This document shows, piece after piece, positions 46,957 to 59,782 of a DNA stretch of 64,000 bases. Made by a program: the position numbers and the translations under genes. The stretch spans positions 1-64,000 of the forward strand of contig NZ_UPHQ01000104.1 in assembly GCF_900566055.1 (NCBI RefSeq), written 5' to 3'. A model generated the notes under the pieces. It saw only the letters and a list, made by a program, of their open reading frames with translations, was not told the DNA's origin and made no database searches. How positions within the stretch are numbered: the first letter of the stretch is position 1; every line of letters starts with the position of its first letter. This DNA comes from Mycobacterium innocens (GTDB lineage: Bacteria > Actinomycetota > Actinomycetes > Mycobacteriales > Mycobacteriaceae).

Positions 46957-48527
46957 GGACCGCGCCCGCCTGGCGCGATGCCGTCGACGTCGTTGTGGTC
47001 GGTACCGGCGTGGCCGGCCTGGCCGCCGCGCTGGCGGCCCATCGCGCGGGCCGCAGCGTCGTGGTGCTCAACAAGGCGGCCCAGCTGGTCGGGGTGACCG
47101 CGACACACTACGCGCAGGGCGGCATAGCGGTGGTGTTGCCGGACACCGACGATTCTGTCGACGCTCACGTCGCCGACACGCTGGCCGCGGGGGCCGGCTT
47201 GTGCGACGACGGGGCGGTGTACTCGATCGTCGCCGACGGCTACCGTGCGGTTACCGAACTCGTCGGCGACGGAGCGCGATTCGACGAAACTTCGCCTGGC
47301 CGTTGGGCGCTCACGCGTGAAGGCGGGCACTCGCAGCGACGCATCGTGCATGCCGGTGGCGATGCCACCGGCGCCGAGGTCCAGCGGGCGCTCGATCACG
47401 CGGCCGGGGCGCTGGACATCCGCGGCAGCCATGTGGTCATGCGGGTGCTTCACGACGACGCCGCGGTGACCGGCGTGTTAGTGCTCAGCCCGCACGGTGT
47501 CGGCATCATCAGTGCTCCGTCGGTGATCCTGGCCACCGGCGGGCTCGGGCAGTTGTACAGCGCGACCACCAACCCCGACGGCTCCACCGCCGACGGCATC
47601 GCGCTGGCGTTGTGGGCCGGTGTGGCAGTCAGCGACCTCGAGTTCATCCAATTCCATCCGACGATGCTCTACGCGGTGGGCAGCGGCGGCCGGTGCCCGC
47701 TGGTCAGCGAGGCACTGCGCGGCGAAGGCGCGAAATTGCTTGACCACCAAGGCCGTTCCATTACGGCAGGCGTTCATCCGATGGGTGACCTGGCGCCCCG
47801 CGATGTCGTCGCAGCGGCGATCGACGCCCGGATGAGGGCCACCGGCGACCCGTGCGTCTACCTCGACGCGCGTGGCATCGACGGTTTCGAATCGCGGTTC
47901 CCGACCGTCACCGCCTCGTGCCGTGCCGTCGGCATCGACCCGGTCCGCCGGCCCATCCCGGTGGTCCCGGGCGCGCATTACAGCTGCGGCGGCGTCGTCA
48001 CCGACGTATTCGGCCAGACCGAACTGCCGGGGTTGTTCGCCGCCGGTGAGGTTGCCCGCACCGGGATGCACGGCGCCAATCGGCTGGCCTCCAACAGCCT
48101 GCTCGAAGGCCTTGTGGTCGGCGGCCGGGCCGGAAGGGCCGCGGCCGCACATGCGGCGGTAGTCGGGCGGCGCCGCGCGAGCGTGCCTGAGCCGATCCTG
48201 CACACTGCCCCGGAGCGCGCCGAGCTGCAACGGGCGATGAGTCGGGAAGCATCGGTGGTGCGCACCGCCGACGGGCTGCGGCGGCTGTCCGGATCGCTGG
48301 CCGGGCCGGTGCGCAGGGTCGCGGGCCGTCGGGATTTCGAAGACCTGTCGTTGGCGGTTGCTGCCCGCGTCGTGGCTGCCGCCGCCTTGGCGCGCACCGA
48401 AAGCCGCGGCTGTCACCATCGTGCCGAGTACCCGGACGCCAACCCGGAGCAGGCGCGCAGCATCGTGGTTCGGTTGGCAGATGACCACCACACGGTGGGT
48501 GTGCCGGCGTTGGCTGCGGCGGGCTGA
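46953..48527 (+). CDS. nadB: L-aspartate oxidase
   Basis: FAD enzyme that makes iminoaspartate for NadA. It has 524 residues. The FAD Rossmann motif is [14 protein letters not shown], and [34 protein letters not shown] and [10 protein letters not shown] follow. [13 protein letters not shown] is the flavin tail. ATG 46953 overlaps the nadA stop (ATGA). Confidence 0.95.
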   Translation: MRTAPAWRDAVDVVVVGTGVAGLAAALAAHRAGRSVVVLNKAAQLVGVTATHYAQGGIAVVLPDTDDSVDAHVADTLAAGAGLCDDGAVYSIVADGYRAVTELVGDGARFDETSPGRWALTREGGHSQRRIVHAGGDATGAEVQRALDHAAGALDIRGSHVVMRVLHDDAAVTGVLVLSPHGVGIISAPSVILATGGLGQLYSATTNPDGSTADGIALALWAGVAVSDLEFIQFHPTMLYAVGSGGRCPLVSEALRGEGAKLLDHQGRSITAGVHPMGDLAPRDVVAAAIDARMRATGDPCVYLDARGIDGFESRFPTVTASCRAVGIDPVRRPIPVVPGAHYSCGGVVTDVFGQTELPGLFAAGEVARTGMHGANRLASNSLLEGLVVGGRAGRAAAAHAAVVGRRRASVPEPILHTAPERAELQRAMSREASVVRTADGLRRLSGSLAGPVRRVAGRRDFEDLSLAVAARVVAAAALARTESRGCHHRAEYPDANPEQARSIVVRLADDHHTVGVPALAAAG

Positions 48528-49384
48528 TGACGCTGTCTGACCGGGAGCGGGATGCCGCTCGGGAGACCATTCGGCGCGGACTCGATGAGGACTTGAGCTT
48601 CGGGCCGGACGTCACCACGATCGCGACGGTGCCCGCCGGCGCGGTGGCCACAGCGTCGATGGTTCCCCGGGAAGTCGGTGTGATCGCTGGAGTGGACGTC
48701 GCCCTGATGGTGCTCGACGAGGTGATCGGCAAAGGCGGATACCGGGTGCTGCACCGCGTCGATGACGGCGCGCGGCTGCAGCCGGGCGAGCCGTTGCTGA
48801 CTCTCCGGGCCGACGTGCGCGGGCTGCTGACCGCCGAGCGCACCATGCTCAATCTGATCTGCCACATGTCGGGAATCGCCACGGTGACCGCGGCTTGGGT
48901 CGACGCAGTGCACGGCACCAAGGCCAAGATCCGCGACACCCGCAAGACCTTGCCGGGTCTGCGTGCGTTGCAGAAATATGCGGTACGCGTCGGCGGTGGC
49001 GTCAATCACCGGATGGGACTGGGGGATGCGGCGTTGATCAAGGACAACCACGTGGCGGCCGCGGGATCGGTGGTCGAGGCGTTGCGGGCGGTGCGCACCG
49101 CCGCGCCCGAGCTGCCCTGCGAGGTGGAGGTCGACTCGCTCGAGCAACTCGACGCGGTGTTGCCCGAGAAGCCCGAATTGATCCTGCTGGACAACTTCCC
49201 GGTGTGGCAGACCCAGACGGCGGTGCAGCGACGCGATGCACGTGCACCCACCGTGCTGCTCGAGTCGTCCGGCGGGCTCAGCCTGGAGACGGCGGCGAGC
49301 TACGCCCGAACCGGAGTGGACTACTTGGCGGTGGGGGCGCTGACGCACTCGGCGCGCGTCCTCGATATCGGTTTGGATATGTAG
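48527..49384 (+). CDS. nadC: Nicotinate-nucleotide pyrophosphorylase (quinolinate phosphoribosyltransferase)
   Basis: Joins quinolinate and PRPP with decarboxylation to nicotinate mononucleotide. It has 285 residues. Landmarks are ERTMLNLICHMSGIAT, RDTRKTLPGLRALQKYAV, GGGVNHRMGLGDAALIKDNH and LLESSGGLSLET. ATG 48527 overlaps the nadB stop (TGATG). It ends two bases from the convergent TetR gene. Confidence 0.95.
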   Translation: MTLSDRERDAARETIRRGLDEDLSFGPDVTTIATVPAGAVATASMVPREVGVIAGVDVALMVLDEVIGKGGYRVLHRVDDGARLQPGEPLLTLRADVRGLLTAERTMLNLICHMSGIATVTAAWVDAVHGTKAKIRDTRKTLPGLRALQKYAVRVGGGVNHRMGLGDAALIKDNHVAAAGSVVEALRAVRTAAPELPCEVEVDSLEQLDAVLPEKPELILLDNFPVWQTQTAVQRRDARAPTVLLESSGGLSLETAASYARTGVDYLAVGALTHSARVLDIGLDM

Positions 49385-49386
49385 GT

Positions 49387-49953
49387 CTAGCCGGACAGCA
49401 GGGTGCGCGCTGCCGGCTTGACGGCGTGCAGCGCGGCCGCATCACCGGCGACGCGGGACAGGATCAACGCTCCCTCGATCAACGAAACCACCGCGAGCGC
49501 AACCGATTCCGCATCGGTGGCCGCCCAACTTTCGGCGTGAAGCCGCTCCGCGATCGCCGCACACCATCCTTTGAATGCGTGTGCGGAGGCTTCGCGTACC
49601 AGTGGGCAGGCGTGCACGGCCTCGGTGGCGATCGGCTCGATCGGGCAGCCGTCGCGATGGTCGCCGGCCAATCCCGCGACCAACAGGTCTACCCATTGGT
49701 CGACGACGTCGGCCACCGGGCGGTCGGTCGCCAGGAAGCTGCGCAGAAGTTGCTCGATGGCGGCCCCTGCCGTGCCGACGACCGCAGCGGCCAACTGTTG
49801 CTTGCCGTCGGGGAAGTGGTGGTAGAGCGACCCGGGTTTGACGCCCGCTTCGTCGAGGATCTGCTTCAGCCCGGTCGCTGCGTACCCCTGACGACGGAAC
49901 AGCGTGGCGGCTGTACCGATCAACGCGGCACGGCTGTGGTCTGGTCTGGGCAT
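49387..49953 (-). CDS. TetR/AcrR-family transcription repressor
   Basis: A 188-residue regulator. The N-terminal HTH is clear: AALIGTAATLFRRQGYAATGLKQILDEAGVKPGSLYHHF shape, here between residues 8 and 47. The C-terminal ligand domain has GCPIEPIATEAVHACPLVREA, typical of the YxaF/LmrA-like group. ATG 49953 follows a TATTTT -10 box by six bases. It is divergent from a ruined alcohol dehydrogenase, its probable former target. Confidence 0.85.
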   Translation of the reverse strand: MPRPDHSRAALIGTAATLFRRQGYAATGLKQILDEAGVKPGSLYHHFPDGKQQLAAAVVGTAGAAIEQLLRSFLATDRPVADVVDQWVDLLVAGLAGDHRDGCPIEPIATEAVHACPLVREASAHAFKGWCAAIAERLHAESWAATDAESVALAVVSLIEGALILSRVAGDAAALHAVKPAARTLLSG

Positions 49954-49959
49954 GGGTAA

Positions 49960-49965
49960 AAAATA
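49960..49965 (-). promoter_or_regulatory. -10 box TATTTT of the tetR gene
   Basis: On the minus strand TATTTT is followed by six bases and ATG 49953. The TetR operator candidate starts eight bases further upstream, where it would cover the -35 area. Confidence 0.45.
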
Positions 49966-49972
49966 CTTGTCA

Positions 49973-49996
49973 ATTCTTGAGGGATCACTCAAGAAT
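49973..49996. promoter_or_regulatory. Candidate TetR operator: 9-bp arms ATTCTTGAG / CTCAAGAAT
   Basis: A perfect inverted repeat with a 6-bp spacer, midway between the tetR ATG (49953) and the dehydrogenase remnant ATG (50003). It is AT-rich against a GC-rich background. The position suggests autoregulation and control of the divergent gene. Confidence 0.6.
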
Positions 49997-50002
49997 AGCG
50001 GA

Positions 50003-51036
50003 ATGAGACAATTGGTTTTCGAAGGGACCGGGCGATACGGATGGCGCGGGGCACCGGACCCGGTTCTCACGACCCCGGACCAAGCGCTGGTGAGGCCCCT
50101 GGTCGTGGCATGCTGTGACCTCGATGTCGCGGTTGTCGATGGCCGGGCGCCGCTGCACCCGGGTATCCGGTTGGTCGCTAGGGGGTGGCCGAAGTCGTGG
50201 CGGTCGGCGACGGCATCAGCATCATCCGCGTGTGCGACCGGGTGGTGGTGCCCCTCCAGATCAGCTGCGGCAAGTGTCGTGAATGTCGTCGCGGCACGAC
50301 GGGCTCCTGCAACTCGGTGCCGCTGATGGCGATGTACGGCATGGGTCCGCTCGCCGGTCTGGATGGCGGTGGATTCATGGCCGACCTGGTGCCGGTGCCC
50401 TACGCCGACGCAATGCTGGTTGCGGTTCCTGCCAGCATCAACCCCAGCGACCCGATCGCCATTGCGTCGCTGTCGGGCAACATTCCCGACGCCTGGCGCG
50501 CCGTGGGGCCCTTCAAGAACGACTTGTCGGGCTCGAGCCCGCCGACCGTCGGGTCCTAGTGGCGGGGCGGTTGTCGATCGGGCTGTACGCAGCGGCTTTC
50601 GCGGCGGCGCTGGGAGCCCACGTCGACTACGTCGACACCGACGCGCAGCGTCTCGCGGTCGCCGAAAAGCTCGGGGCAACCGTGCATGACCGGCCGAAGC
50701 CGGCCAAGGAGTGGGATCCGTATCCCGTCACGGTGCACACCTCGGCCGCCGTCGGTGCTGGCCGCCATGCTGCGGGCCACCTGGCCGGACGGCGTATGCA
50801 CCGACACTGGGATCTACTACCAACCCACGGTCGAGATGCCGTTGCTGTCGATGTATACCCGCGGCGTGAGGTTTGTGACCGGACGCGTCAATGCGCGTGC
50901 CGTCATCCCGGAAATCCTGGGCGTGATCGCCGGCGGCTGCGACCTGTCGCCCGCCGTCGATCGCGTCGTGGCCTGGGACGACGCGCCCTCGTCCTGGCCG
51001 TCGATGACCGGAAAGACGGTGTTCCCCAGGGCCTGA
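50003..51036 (+). pseudogene. Zinc-dependent alcohol dehydrogenase (MDR family), multiply frameshifted
   Basis: Pieces in at least three frames follow the order of a medium-chain dehydrogenase. The N-terminus from ATG 50003 reads RQLVFEGTGRYGWRGAPDP. From about 50185 comes AEVVAVGDGISII with the structural zinc loop CGKCRECRRGTTGSC. After 50560 comes the Rossmann part (SIGLYAAAFAAALGAHVDYVD). From about 50750 comes the C-terminal part (GVCTDTGIYYQPTVEMPLL ... GKTVFPRA) ending at 51036. At least three frameshifts rule out a working enzyme. The divergent TetR and its operator are intact. Confidence 0.82.
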
Positions 51037-51133
51037 TCGCGGCGTGCCCCGGCTGTGCGCCGAGGGCATCGTGCGTCACCGTAGGGCGGGATGCCGGCCG
51101 CATCGGCAACCCCGGAAGCACACTCAGCTGAGC

Positions 51134-51544
51134 TCAGGCGATGTCGGCGACGAATATCCCCATCCGACGCGCCTGCATGCGTGCCATAAACGGCAACCCC
51201 GCGCCGTCAGAACCGGCGGGCAGGATCCGCGGGTTGGTGATGTGCACCTGATGGCGGGTGAACGTCACGTCGGCCTCGCCGGCGGCCAGCACGTTCTTGA
51301 CCCAGTCGGTCTTGCCGTGGCCCAGCGCGATCGCCAGCACGTTTCCCTTACGGTAGGCGGTCACGATGGTCCGGTACGGCTTGCCGGATTTGCGGCCGCG
51401 GTGCGTGATGGTGGCCGTTCCGGGCAGATAACGGGCGACCGGTTTGAGCGCGGGATTGATGTATTTGATCTGGAAGTTCTCAAACCAGGGCGGGAACACC
51501 ATGGGGACGCCTGGGGCGTTGTTCGGGTGGTCCTTTGCCGACAT
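51134..51544 (-). CDS. F420-dependent nitroreductase family protein (Rv1598c-like)
   Basis: 136 residues, of the deazaflavin-dependent split-barrel family: TATITHRGRKSGKPYRTIVTAY, LAIALGHGKTDWVKNVLAAGEADV and HITNPRIL. ATG 51544 is chosen by the family length and a preceding AAAGG; the frame is open to 51631. Divergent from hisD with 95 bases between. Substrate unknown. Confidence 0.85.
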   Translation of the reverse strand: MSAKDHPNNAPGVPMVFPPWFENFQIKYINPALKPVARYLPGTATITHRGRKSGKPYRTIVTAYRKGNVLAIALGHGKTDWVKNVLAAGEADVTFTRHQVHITNPRILPAGSDGAGLPFMARMQARRMGIFVADIA

Positions 51545-51639
51545 GTTGGCTGCCTTTCGCGATCGCGGACTCTTGAGCCGCTCTACCGGCACTGTACCGG
51601 CCGGATATCGACTTGAGCTGCTCTGGGACAATGGTCCAC

Positions 51640-54738
<3,099 letters not shown>

Positions 54739-54742
<4 letters not shown>

Positions 54743-55359
54743 CAACGAAATCGGTTGTTGTCCTGGATTACGGCTCCGGCAACCTGCGGTCGGCCCAACG
54801 CGCGCTGCAGCGGGTCGGCGCGGCGGTGGAGGTGACCGCGGACGCCAAGGCGGCCGCGGCTGCCGACGGGCTGCTGGTGCCCGGCGTCGGGGCTTTCGAA
54901 GCGTGCATGACGGGCCTGCGCAAGATCGGGGGAGAGCGGATCATCGCCGAGCGGGTGGCGGCCGGGCACCCGGTGCTCGGTGTCTGTGTCGGCATGCAGA
55001 TCATGTTCGCGCGCGGGGTCGAGTTCGGTGTGGAGACGCGAGGCTGCGGGCAGTGGCCCGGCGCGGTCACCCGGCTGGACGCCCCGGTGATTCCGCACAT
55101 GGGGTGGAATGTGGTGAACGCCGCCGCGGGCAGCACGTTGTTCCAGGGCCTGGACGCCGACGCCCGGTTTTATTTCGTGCATTCCTATGCCGCGCAGCGC
55201 TGGGAGGGGCACCCGGGGGCGCTGCTGACCTGGGCTACCCATCAGGTACCGTTCCTGGCCGCCGTGGAGGATGGACCGCTGGCCGCCACCCAGTTCCACC
55301 CGGAGAAGAGCGGGGACGCCGGTGCGGCCGTACTGAGCAATTGGGTTGGGGAACTTTGA
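54739..55359 (+). CDS. hisH: Imidazole glycerol phosphate synthase, glutaminase subunit
   Basis: Class I glutamine amidotransferase that feeds ammonia to HisF. It has 206 residues. The nucleophile Cys is in [10 protein letters not shown], and the His/Glu pair in [15 protein letters not shown] is a HisH mark. GTG 54739 overlaps hisB (GTGA). Confidence 0.95.
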
Positions 55360-55361
55360 AA

Positions 55362-56096
55362 ATGCCACTGATTCTGTTGCCCGCTGTCGACGTGGTCGAC
55401 GGTCGTGCCGTGCGCCTGGTACAAGGCAAGGCCGGCAGTGAAACCGAGTACGGCTCGGCCCTGGATGCCGCGTTGGGTTGGCAGCGCGACGGCGCCGAGT
55501 GGATTCACCTGGTCGACCTCGACGCCGCATTCGGGCGCGGCTCCAACCGCGAACTGCTCGCCGACGTGGTCGGCAAGCTCGACGTGCGGGTCGAGTTGTC
55601 CGGGGGTATCCGCGACGACGCTTCGTTGGCCGCAGCGCTGGCCACCGGGTGCGCCCGGGTCAACCTGGGCACGGCCGCGCTGGAAAACCCGCAATGGTGC
55701 GCCCGGGTGATCGCCGAGCATGGCGACAAGGTCGCCGTCGGCTTGGATGTCCACATCGTCGACGGGCGGCACCGGTTGCGTGGACGCGGCTGGGAGACCG
55801 ACGGCGGCGACCTGTGGGAAGTACTGGAACGCCTTGATAATGAAGGGTGTTCGCGGTTCGTCGTCACCGATGTGAGCAAGGACGGCACCCTGCGCGGTCC
55901 GAACCTCGGCCTACTGCGGCAGGTCGCCGACCGCACCGAGGCGCCGGTGATCGCCTCGGGCGGGGTATCCAGCCTGGACGATTTGCGGGCCATCGTCACC
56001 CTTGTCGGCCGCGGGGTTGAGGGCGCCATCGTCGGTAAGGCCCTCTACGCCGGGCGGTTCAGCTTGCCGCAGGCGTTGGCCGCGGTACGAGAGTAG
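55362..56096 (+). CDS. hisA: ProFAR isomerase, probably the dual HisA/TrpF enzyme PriA
   Basis: A (beta-alpha)8 isomerase of 244 residues. [21 protein letters not shown] opens the barrel with the catalytic Asp, ELSGGIRDD follows, and [17 protein letters not shown] carries the second Asp and the phosphate loop. In actinobacteria without trpF this protein also isomerises phosphoribosyl-anthranilate (PriA); trpE begins 7 kb downstream. ATG 55362 lies just after the hisH stop. Confidence 0.94.
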   Translation: MPLILLPAVDVVDGRAVRLVQGKAGSETEYGSALDAALGWQRDGAEWIHLVDLDAAFGRGSNRELLADVVGKLDVRVELSGGIRDDASLAAALATGCARVNLGTAALENPQWCARVIAEHGDKVAVGLDVHIVDGRHRLRGRGWETDGGDLWEVLERLDNEGCSRFVVTDVSKDGTLRGPNLGLLRQVADRTEAPVIASGGVSSLDDLRAIVTLVGRGVEGAIVGKALYAGRFSLPQALAAVRE

Positions 56097-56103
56097 CCCT
56101 GCC

Positions 56104-56916
56104 ATGGATCTGGCTGCACAGCTGACACCGTTGGTCGAGCAGGCATCGGCGATTCTGGATGCCGCGGTGCCGCGGTTTCTGGACGGTCACCGTGCCGATT
56201 CCGCGGTCCGCAAGAAGGGCAACGACTTCGCCACCGAGGTCGACCTGGCGATCGAGCGCCAAGTGGTTGACGCGTTGGTGGCGGCCACCGGAATCGGCGT
56301 GCACGGCGAGGAATTCGGTGGCACACCAGTCGACTCGCCCTGGGTGTGGGTATTGGATCCGGTGGACGGCACGTTCAACTACGCCGCGGGGTCGCCGATG
56401 GCCGCGATCTTGTTGGGTCTGCTGCACCACGGCGATCCGGTGGCCGGCTTGACCTGGTTGCCGTTCATCGATGAGCGCTACACCGCAGTCACCGGCGGCC
56501 CGCTGATGAAAAACGGTGTCCCACGGCCGCGGCTGGCGCCCGCCAAGCTGGCCGACAGCCTTATCGGCGTCGGCACGTTCAGCGCGGATTCCCGGGGCCG
56601 CTTCCCCGGGCGCTATCGGCTGGCGGTGCTGGAGAACCTCAGCCGGGTCTCGTCGCGGTTGCGCATGCACGGGTCGACCGGTATCGACCTTGTCTATGTT
56701 GCCGACGGAATCCTCGGTGGTGCAATAAGTTTCGGCGGCCACGTATGGGATCATGCGGCGGGTGTGGCTCAGGTGCGCGCCGCCGGCGGCGTCGTCACCA
56801 ACCTGGCCGGCGAACCGTGGACTCCGGCAGCGCGCTCGGTGCTGGCCGCGGCGCCCGGCGTGCACGACGAGATCCTCGAAATGCTGCGCGGCACCGGGGA
56901 ACCGGAGGACTACTGA
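56104..56916 (+). CDS. impA: Inositol monophosphatase family protein
   Basis: A 270-residue metal-dependent phosphatase with all three IMPase motifs: [21 protein letters not shown] and [12 protein letters not shown]. In mycobacteria it is set inside the his operon. It could act on inositol phosphate for PIM lipids or on histidinol phosphate; the operon hints at the latter but the sequence does not decide. The start is ATG 56104, seven bases after hisA. Confidence 0.9.
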   Translation: MDLAAQLTPLVEQASAILDAAVPRFLDGHRADSAVRKKGNDFATEVDLAIERQVVDALVAATGIGVHGEEFGGTPVDSPWVWVLDPVDGTFNYAAGSPMAAILLGLLHHGDPVAGLTWLPFIDERYTAVTGGPLMKNGVPRPRLAPAKLADSLIGVGTFSADSRGRFPGRYRLAVLENLSRVSSRLRMHGSTGIDLVYVADGILGGAISFGGHVWDHAAGVAQVRAAGGVVTNLAGEPWTPAARSVLAAAPGVHDEILEMLRGTGEPEDY

Positions 56917-56917
56917 C

Positions 56918-57703
56918 ATGTACGCCGATACCGGCCTTGCGGTGCGGGTGATCCCGTGCCTGGACGTCGACCGCGGGCGCGTGGTCAAAGGAGTCAACTT
57001 CGAGAACCTGCGGGATGCGGGCGATCCGGTGGAACTCGCCGCCGCCTATGACGCCGAAGGCGCCGACGAGCTGACGTTTCTCGACGTGACCGCGTCGTCG
57101 TCGGGCCGGGCCACCATGTTGGAGGTGGTGCGGCACACCGCCGAGCAGGTATTCATTCCCCTCACTGTCGGCGGCGGGGTGCGCACCGTGGCCGACGTAG
57201 ATGCGTTGCTGCGCGCGGGGGCCGACAAGGTCTCGGTCAACACCGCCGCGATCGCCCGCCCCGATCTGCTGGGTGATATGGCAAGGCAATTCGGCTCCCA
57301 GTGCATCGTCTTGTCGGTCGACGCGCGCACCGTGCCCGTCGGCTCACCCCCGACCCCGTCGGGCTGGGAGGTCACCACCCACGGTGGCCGCCGCGGCACC
57401 GGCCTCGACGCCGTGGAGTGGGCGGCCCGCGGCGTCGACCTGGGAGTGGGGGAGATCCTGCTGAACTCGATGGACGCCGACGGCACCAAAGCCGGCTTCG
57501 ATCTCGCGATGCTGCGCGCGGTTCGGGCCGCGGTCACCGTGCCGGTCATCGCCAGCGGCGGCGCCGGCGCGGTGGAACACTTCGCCCCCGCGGTCGCCGC
57601 CGGAGCCGATGCGGTATTGGCCGCCAGCGTCTTTCATTTCCGGGAATTGACGATCGGGCAGGTGAAGGCCGCAATGGCCGCAGCAGGGATCACCGTGCGA
57701 TGA
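56918..57703 (+). CDS. hisF: Imidazole glycerol phosphate synthase, cyclase subunit
   Basis: A (beta-alpha)8 partner of HisH, 261 residues. [19 protein letters not shown] carries the catalytic Asp, and [44 protein letters not shown] (second Asp) and [12 protein letters not shown] follow. ATG 56918 sits one base after the impA stop with GGAGGAC upstream. Confidence 0.95.
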   Translation: MYADTGLAVRVIPCLDVDRGRVVKGVNFENLRDAGDPVELAAAYDAEGADELTFLDVTASSSGRATMLEVVRHTAEQVFIPLTVGGGVRTVADVDALLRAGADKVSVNTAAIARPDLLGDMARQFGSQCIVLSVDARTVPVGSPPTPSGWEVTTHGGRRGTGLDAVEWAARGVDLGVGEILLNSMDADGTKAGFDLAMLRAVRAAVTVPVIASGGAGAVEHFAPAVAAGADAVLAASVFHFRELTIGQVKAAMAAAGITVR

Positions 57704-58047
57704 GCCTCGACCCCGGGATCGCCGCGCGCCTTAAGCGCAACGCCGACGGCTTGTTCACCGCGGTCGTGCAGGAGCGCGGCAGCGGCGATGTGCTGATGGT
57801 CGCCTGGATGGACGACGACGCATTGGCGCGCACCCTGGAAACCCGTGAGGCCACCTACTATTCGCGGTCCCGCGGCGAACAGTGGGTCAAGGGCGCGACC
57901 TCGGGGCACACCCAGCGCGTCCATTCCGTGCGCCTGGACTGTGACGGGGACGCCGTGCTGTTGACGGTCGACCAGGTCGGCGCGGCCTGCCACACCGGCG
58001 ACCACAGCTGCTTTGACGCAGCGGTGTTGCTGGCCCCCGAGGTGTAG
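57700..58047 (+). CDS. hisI: Phosphoribosyl-AMP cyclohydrolase
   Basis: A 115-residue zinc enzyme of the third histidine step. [35 protein letters not shown] and the metal motif [10 protein letters not shown] ... [12 protein letters not shown] are present. Single-domain type; hisE is elsewhere. ATG 57700 overlaps hisF (ATGA). It ends five bases from the convergent kinase gene. Confidence 0.95.
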   Translation: MSLDPGIAARLKRNADGLFTAVVQERGSGDVLMVAWMDDDALARTLETREATYYSRSRGEQWVKGATSGHTQRVHSVRLDCDGDAVLLTVDQVGAACHTGDHSCFDAAVLLAPEV

Positions 58048-58052
58048 CCACG

Positions 58053-59567
58053 CTACCGGGCAGCCACGTCGAGGCCGTTGGCGGCGGCCAGCGCCGCACG
58101 CGTCCATTCGCGCCGGAACACGGCCGGCTCGATGCGGTCGCGGCGGATGACCTCGACGTCGATGGCTCGTCCGATAGTGAGGGCCGCCGGCGCCCGGAAG
58201 GAGAAGGCCGGGCCGTCGGTGGCAACCGCGAGCATGGCGTCGGCGTCGGCGAAACCGTTGGCGCGCATGGTGTTTTCGGCCCACCTGACCGGTTTGAGGC
58301 CACCGAAGTCCTTGACGTAGACCACCCAGAGCCGGATACCGCGCTGGTTGTAGAGCTTGGTCAGGGCCCGGTCGACGACGGCGTGCTCGGCCGGGGTCAA
58401 CACGTTCGAATCGTCGGTGAGGTAGTTGGACAACCGCAGCGCCGGTGTCGACGTTGCCGTAGCCCCACCGCTTGGTGACGCCGTCGACGGGGACTGGGCA
58501 CCGCTGCCCGGGTCGGCGGAGGGGCTGCGAAGCAATCGGACACCGAGAACCACCGCGACCACGACCAGCGCGACTGTGATCAGTGCCGCCACAACGGTGG
58601 CCGGCTTGACCCGGCTACTGCTCGGGTTAGGCGATGCCGCCGGGGACGTGATGACCTGCGTCGGTAACTCCGTCGCCGTCGCGGGACTCGTCACGGGTGC
58701 GGGGCAGGTGCCGGGCCGGCCGGCAAGTGCGGCGGCGAAATCCGCGCACGTCGGGTAACGCTCGGCGGGGTCCTTGGCCAGCGCTTTGGCAATGACGCCA
58801 TCGAGGTGGGCCAGTTCGGGACGCCGGGTACTGATCGACGGCGGCGGCGATGACAGGTGCTGGCTGATGACCACCGCCGCATTAGAGTGCTGGAACGGAG
58901 CGGAGCCGGCCAGCAGGTGAAACGCGGTGCACCCCAACGCGTACTGGTCGGCCCGTCCGTCGAGATCGGCACCCTGTAGTTGCTCGGGGGCACAATATGC
59001 GGTGGTTCCCATCAGCATGTTCGTCGCGGTCAGCCCGCTGATTTCGCCCAGCTGCCGGGCAATTCCGAAGTCGGCCAGCAAAATCCGCCGCCGGGGCGTG
59101 GCTTCGCCGAGCAGAATGTTGGCGGGTTTCACGTCCCGATGCAGCAGCCCGCGCGAATGGGCGTAGTCCAGCGCGTCGGCAACGGCCCAGATGATCTGGA
59201 CGACGTCGGTGTGCGGCATCCCGGAGGGGTACCGGCTGCGCAGCAGTTGGGCGGCGTCGGTTCCCTCGACGTAGTCCATCGAGATCCACAATTGTCCCTG
59301 AAATTCGCCGCGGTCGTGAATGCCGACGATGTGTTCGTTGTACAAGCTCGCGGCCAGATCGGCCTCGCGGTTGAAGCGCTGACGAAACTCGAAGTCGCCG
59401 GTCAGTTCGCGAGGCAGGATCTTGAGGGCATCGCGCCGCGGCAGCCGCGGGTGCTGCGCCAGGTACACCTCGCCCATCCCGCCCGCGCCGAGCCGGCGCA
59501 CGATGGTGTATCCGGCGAACAACTCGCCTTCACTGAGGCCTTCACTCTGGCCGGCGCCGGTCGGCAT
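58053..59567 (-). CDS. Transmembrane serine/threonine kinase with a TPM-like extracellular domain
   Basis: 504 residues. The kinase domain (about 18-285) is complete: GAGGMGEVY loop, DALKIL lysine, HRDVKPAN near 145, LADFGIAR and [11 protein letters not shown] Ser/Thr/Pro linker leads to one span (about 322-346, [19 protein letters not shown]). Outside is a ~120-residue domain with [43 protein letters not shown] and AMLAVATDG, the pattern of TPM domains. Most mycobacterial kinases carry PASTA, NHL or no sensor, so this build is uncommon. I recall no kinase here in M. tuberculosis, where hisI is followed by chaA. The ligand is unknown. Confidence 0.88.
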   Translation of the reverse strand: MPTGAGQSEGLSEGELFAGYTIVRRLGAGGMGEVYLAQHPRLPRRDALKILPRELTGDFEFRQRFNREADLAASLYNEHIVGIHDRGEFQGQLWISMDYVEGTDAAQLLRSRYPSGMPHTDVVQIIWAVADALDYAHSRGLLHRDVKPANILLGEATPRRRILLADFGIARQLGEISGLTATNMLMGTTAYCAPEQLQGADLDGRADQYALGCTAFHLLAGSAPFQHSNAAVVISQHLSSPPPSISTRRPELAHLDGVIAKALAKDPAERYPTCADFAAALAGRPGTCPAPVTSPATATELPTQVITSPAASPNPSSSRVKPATVVAALITVALVVVAVVLGVRLLRSPSADPGSGAQSPSTASPSGGATATSTPALRLSNYLTDDSNVLTPAEHAVVDRALTKLYNQRGIRLWVVYVKDFGGLKPVRWAENTMRANGFADADAMLAVATDGPAFSFRAPAALTIGRAIDVEVIRRDRIEPAVFRREWTRAALAAANGLDVAAR

Positions 59568-59573
59568 GTGAGC

Positions 59574-59579
59574 ATGCTA
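59574..59579 (-). promoter_or_regulatory. -10 box TAGCAT of the kinase gene
   Basis: On the minus strand TAGCAT, six bases, then ATG 59567. Leaderless spacing. The kinase therefore has its own promoter, away from the his operon. Confidence 0.5.
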
Positions 59580-59782
59580 CTGACGCGGCGCCCTGGCACC
59601 ACCGGGCGCTTGCGGACAACCGCGGTGCCAACACCGTTGCGGCGGGCCCGCAATTCGGCGCGCGGCGACCCCTTCGGTGCGCCGCGAAGGCCGTCCCGAA
59701 ACGACAGGCACCTACTTCGGGTCCCGCCAACCGGCTTAGGGGATGATCGGCCGGCTGATGGCATCGGCAACAATGGCGGTCG

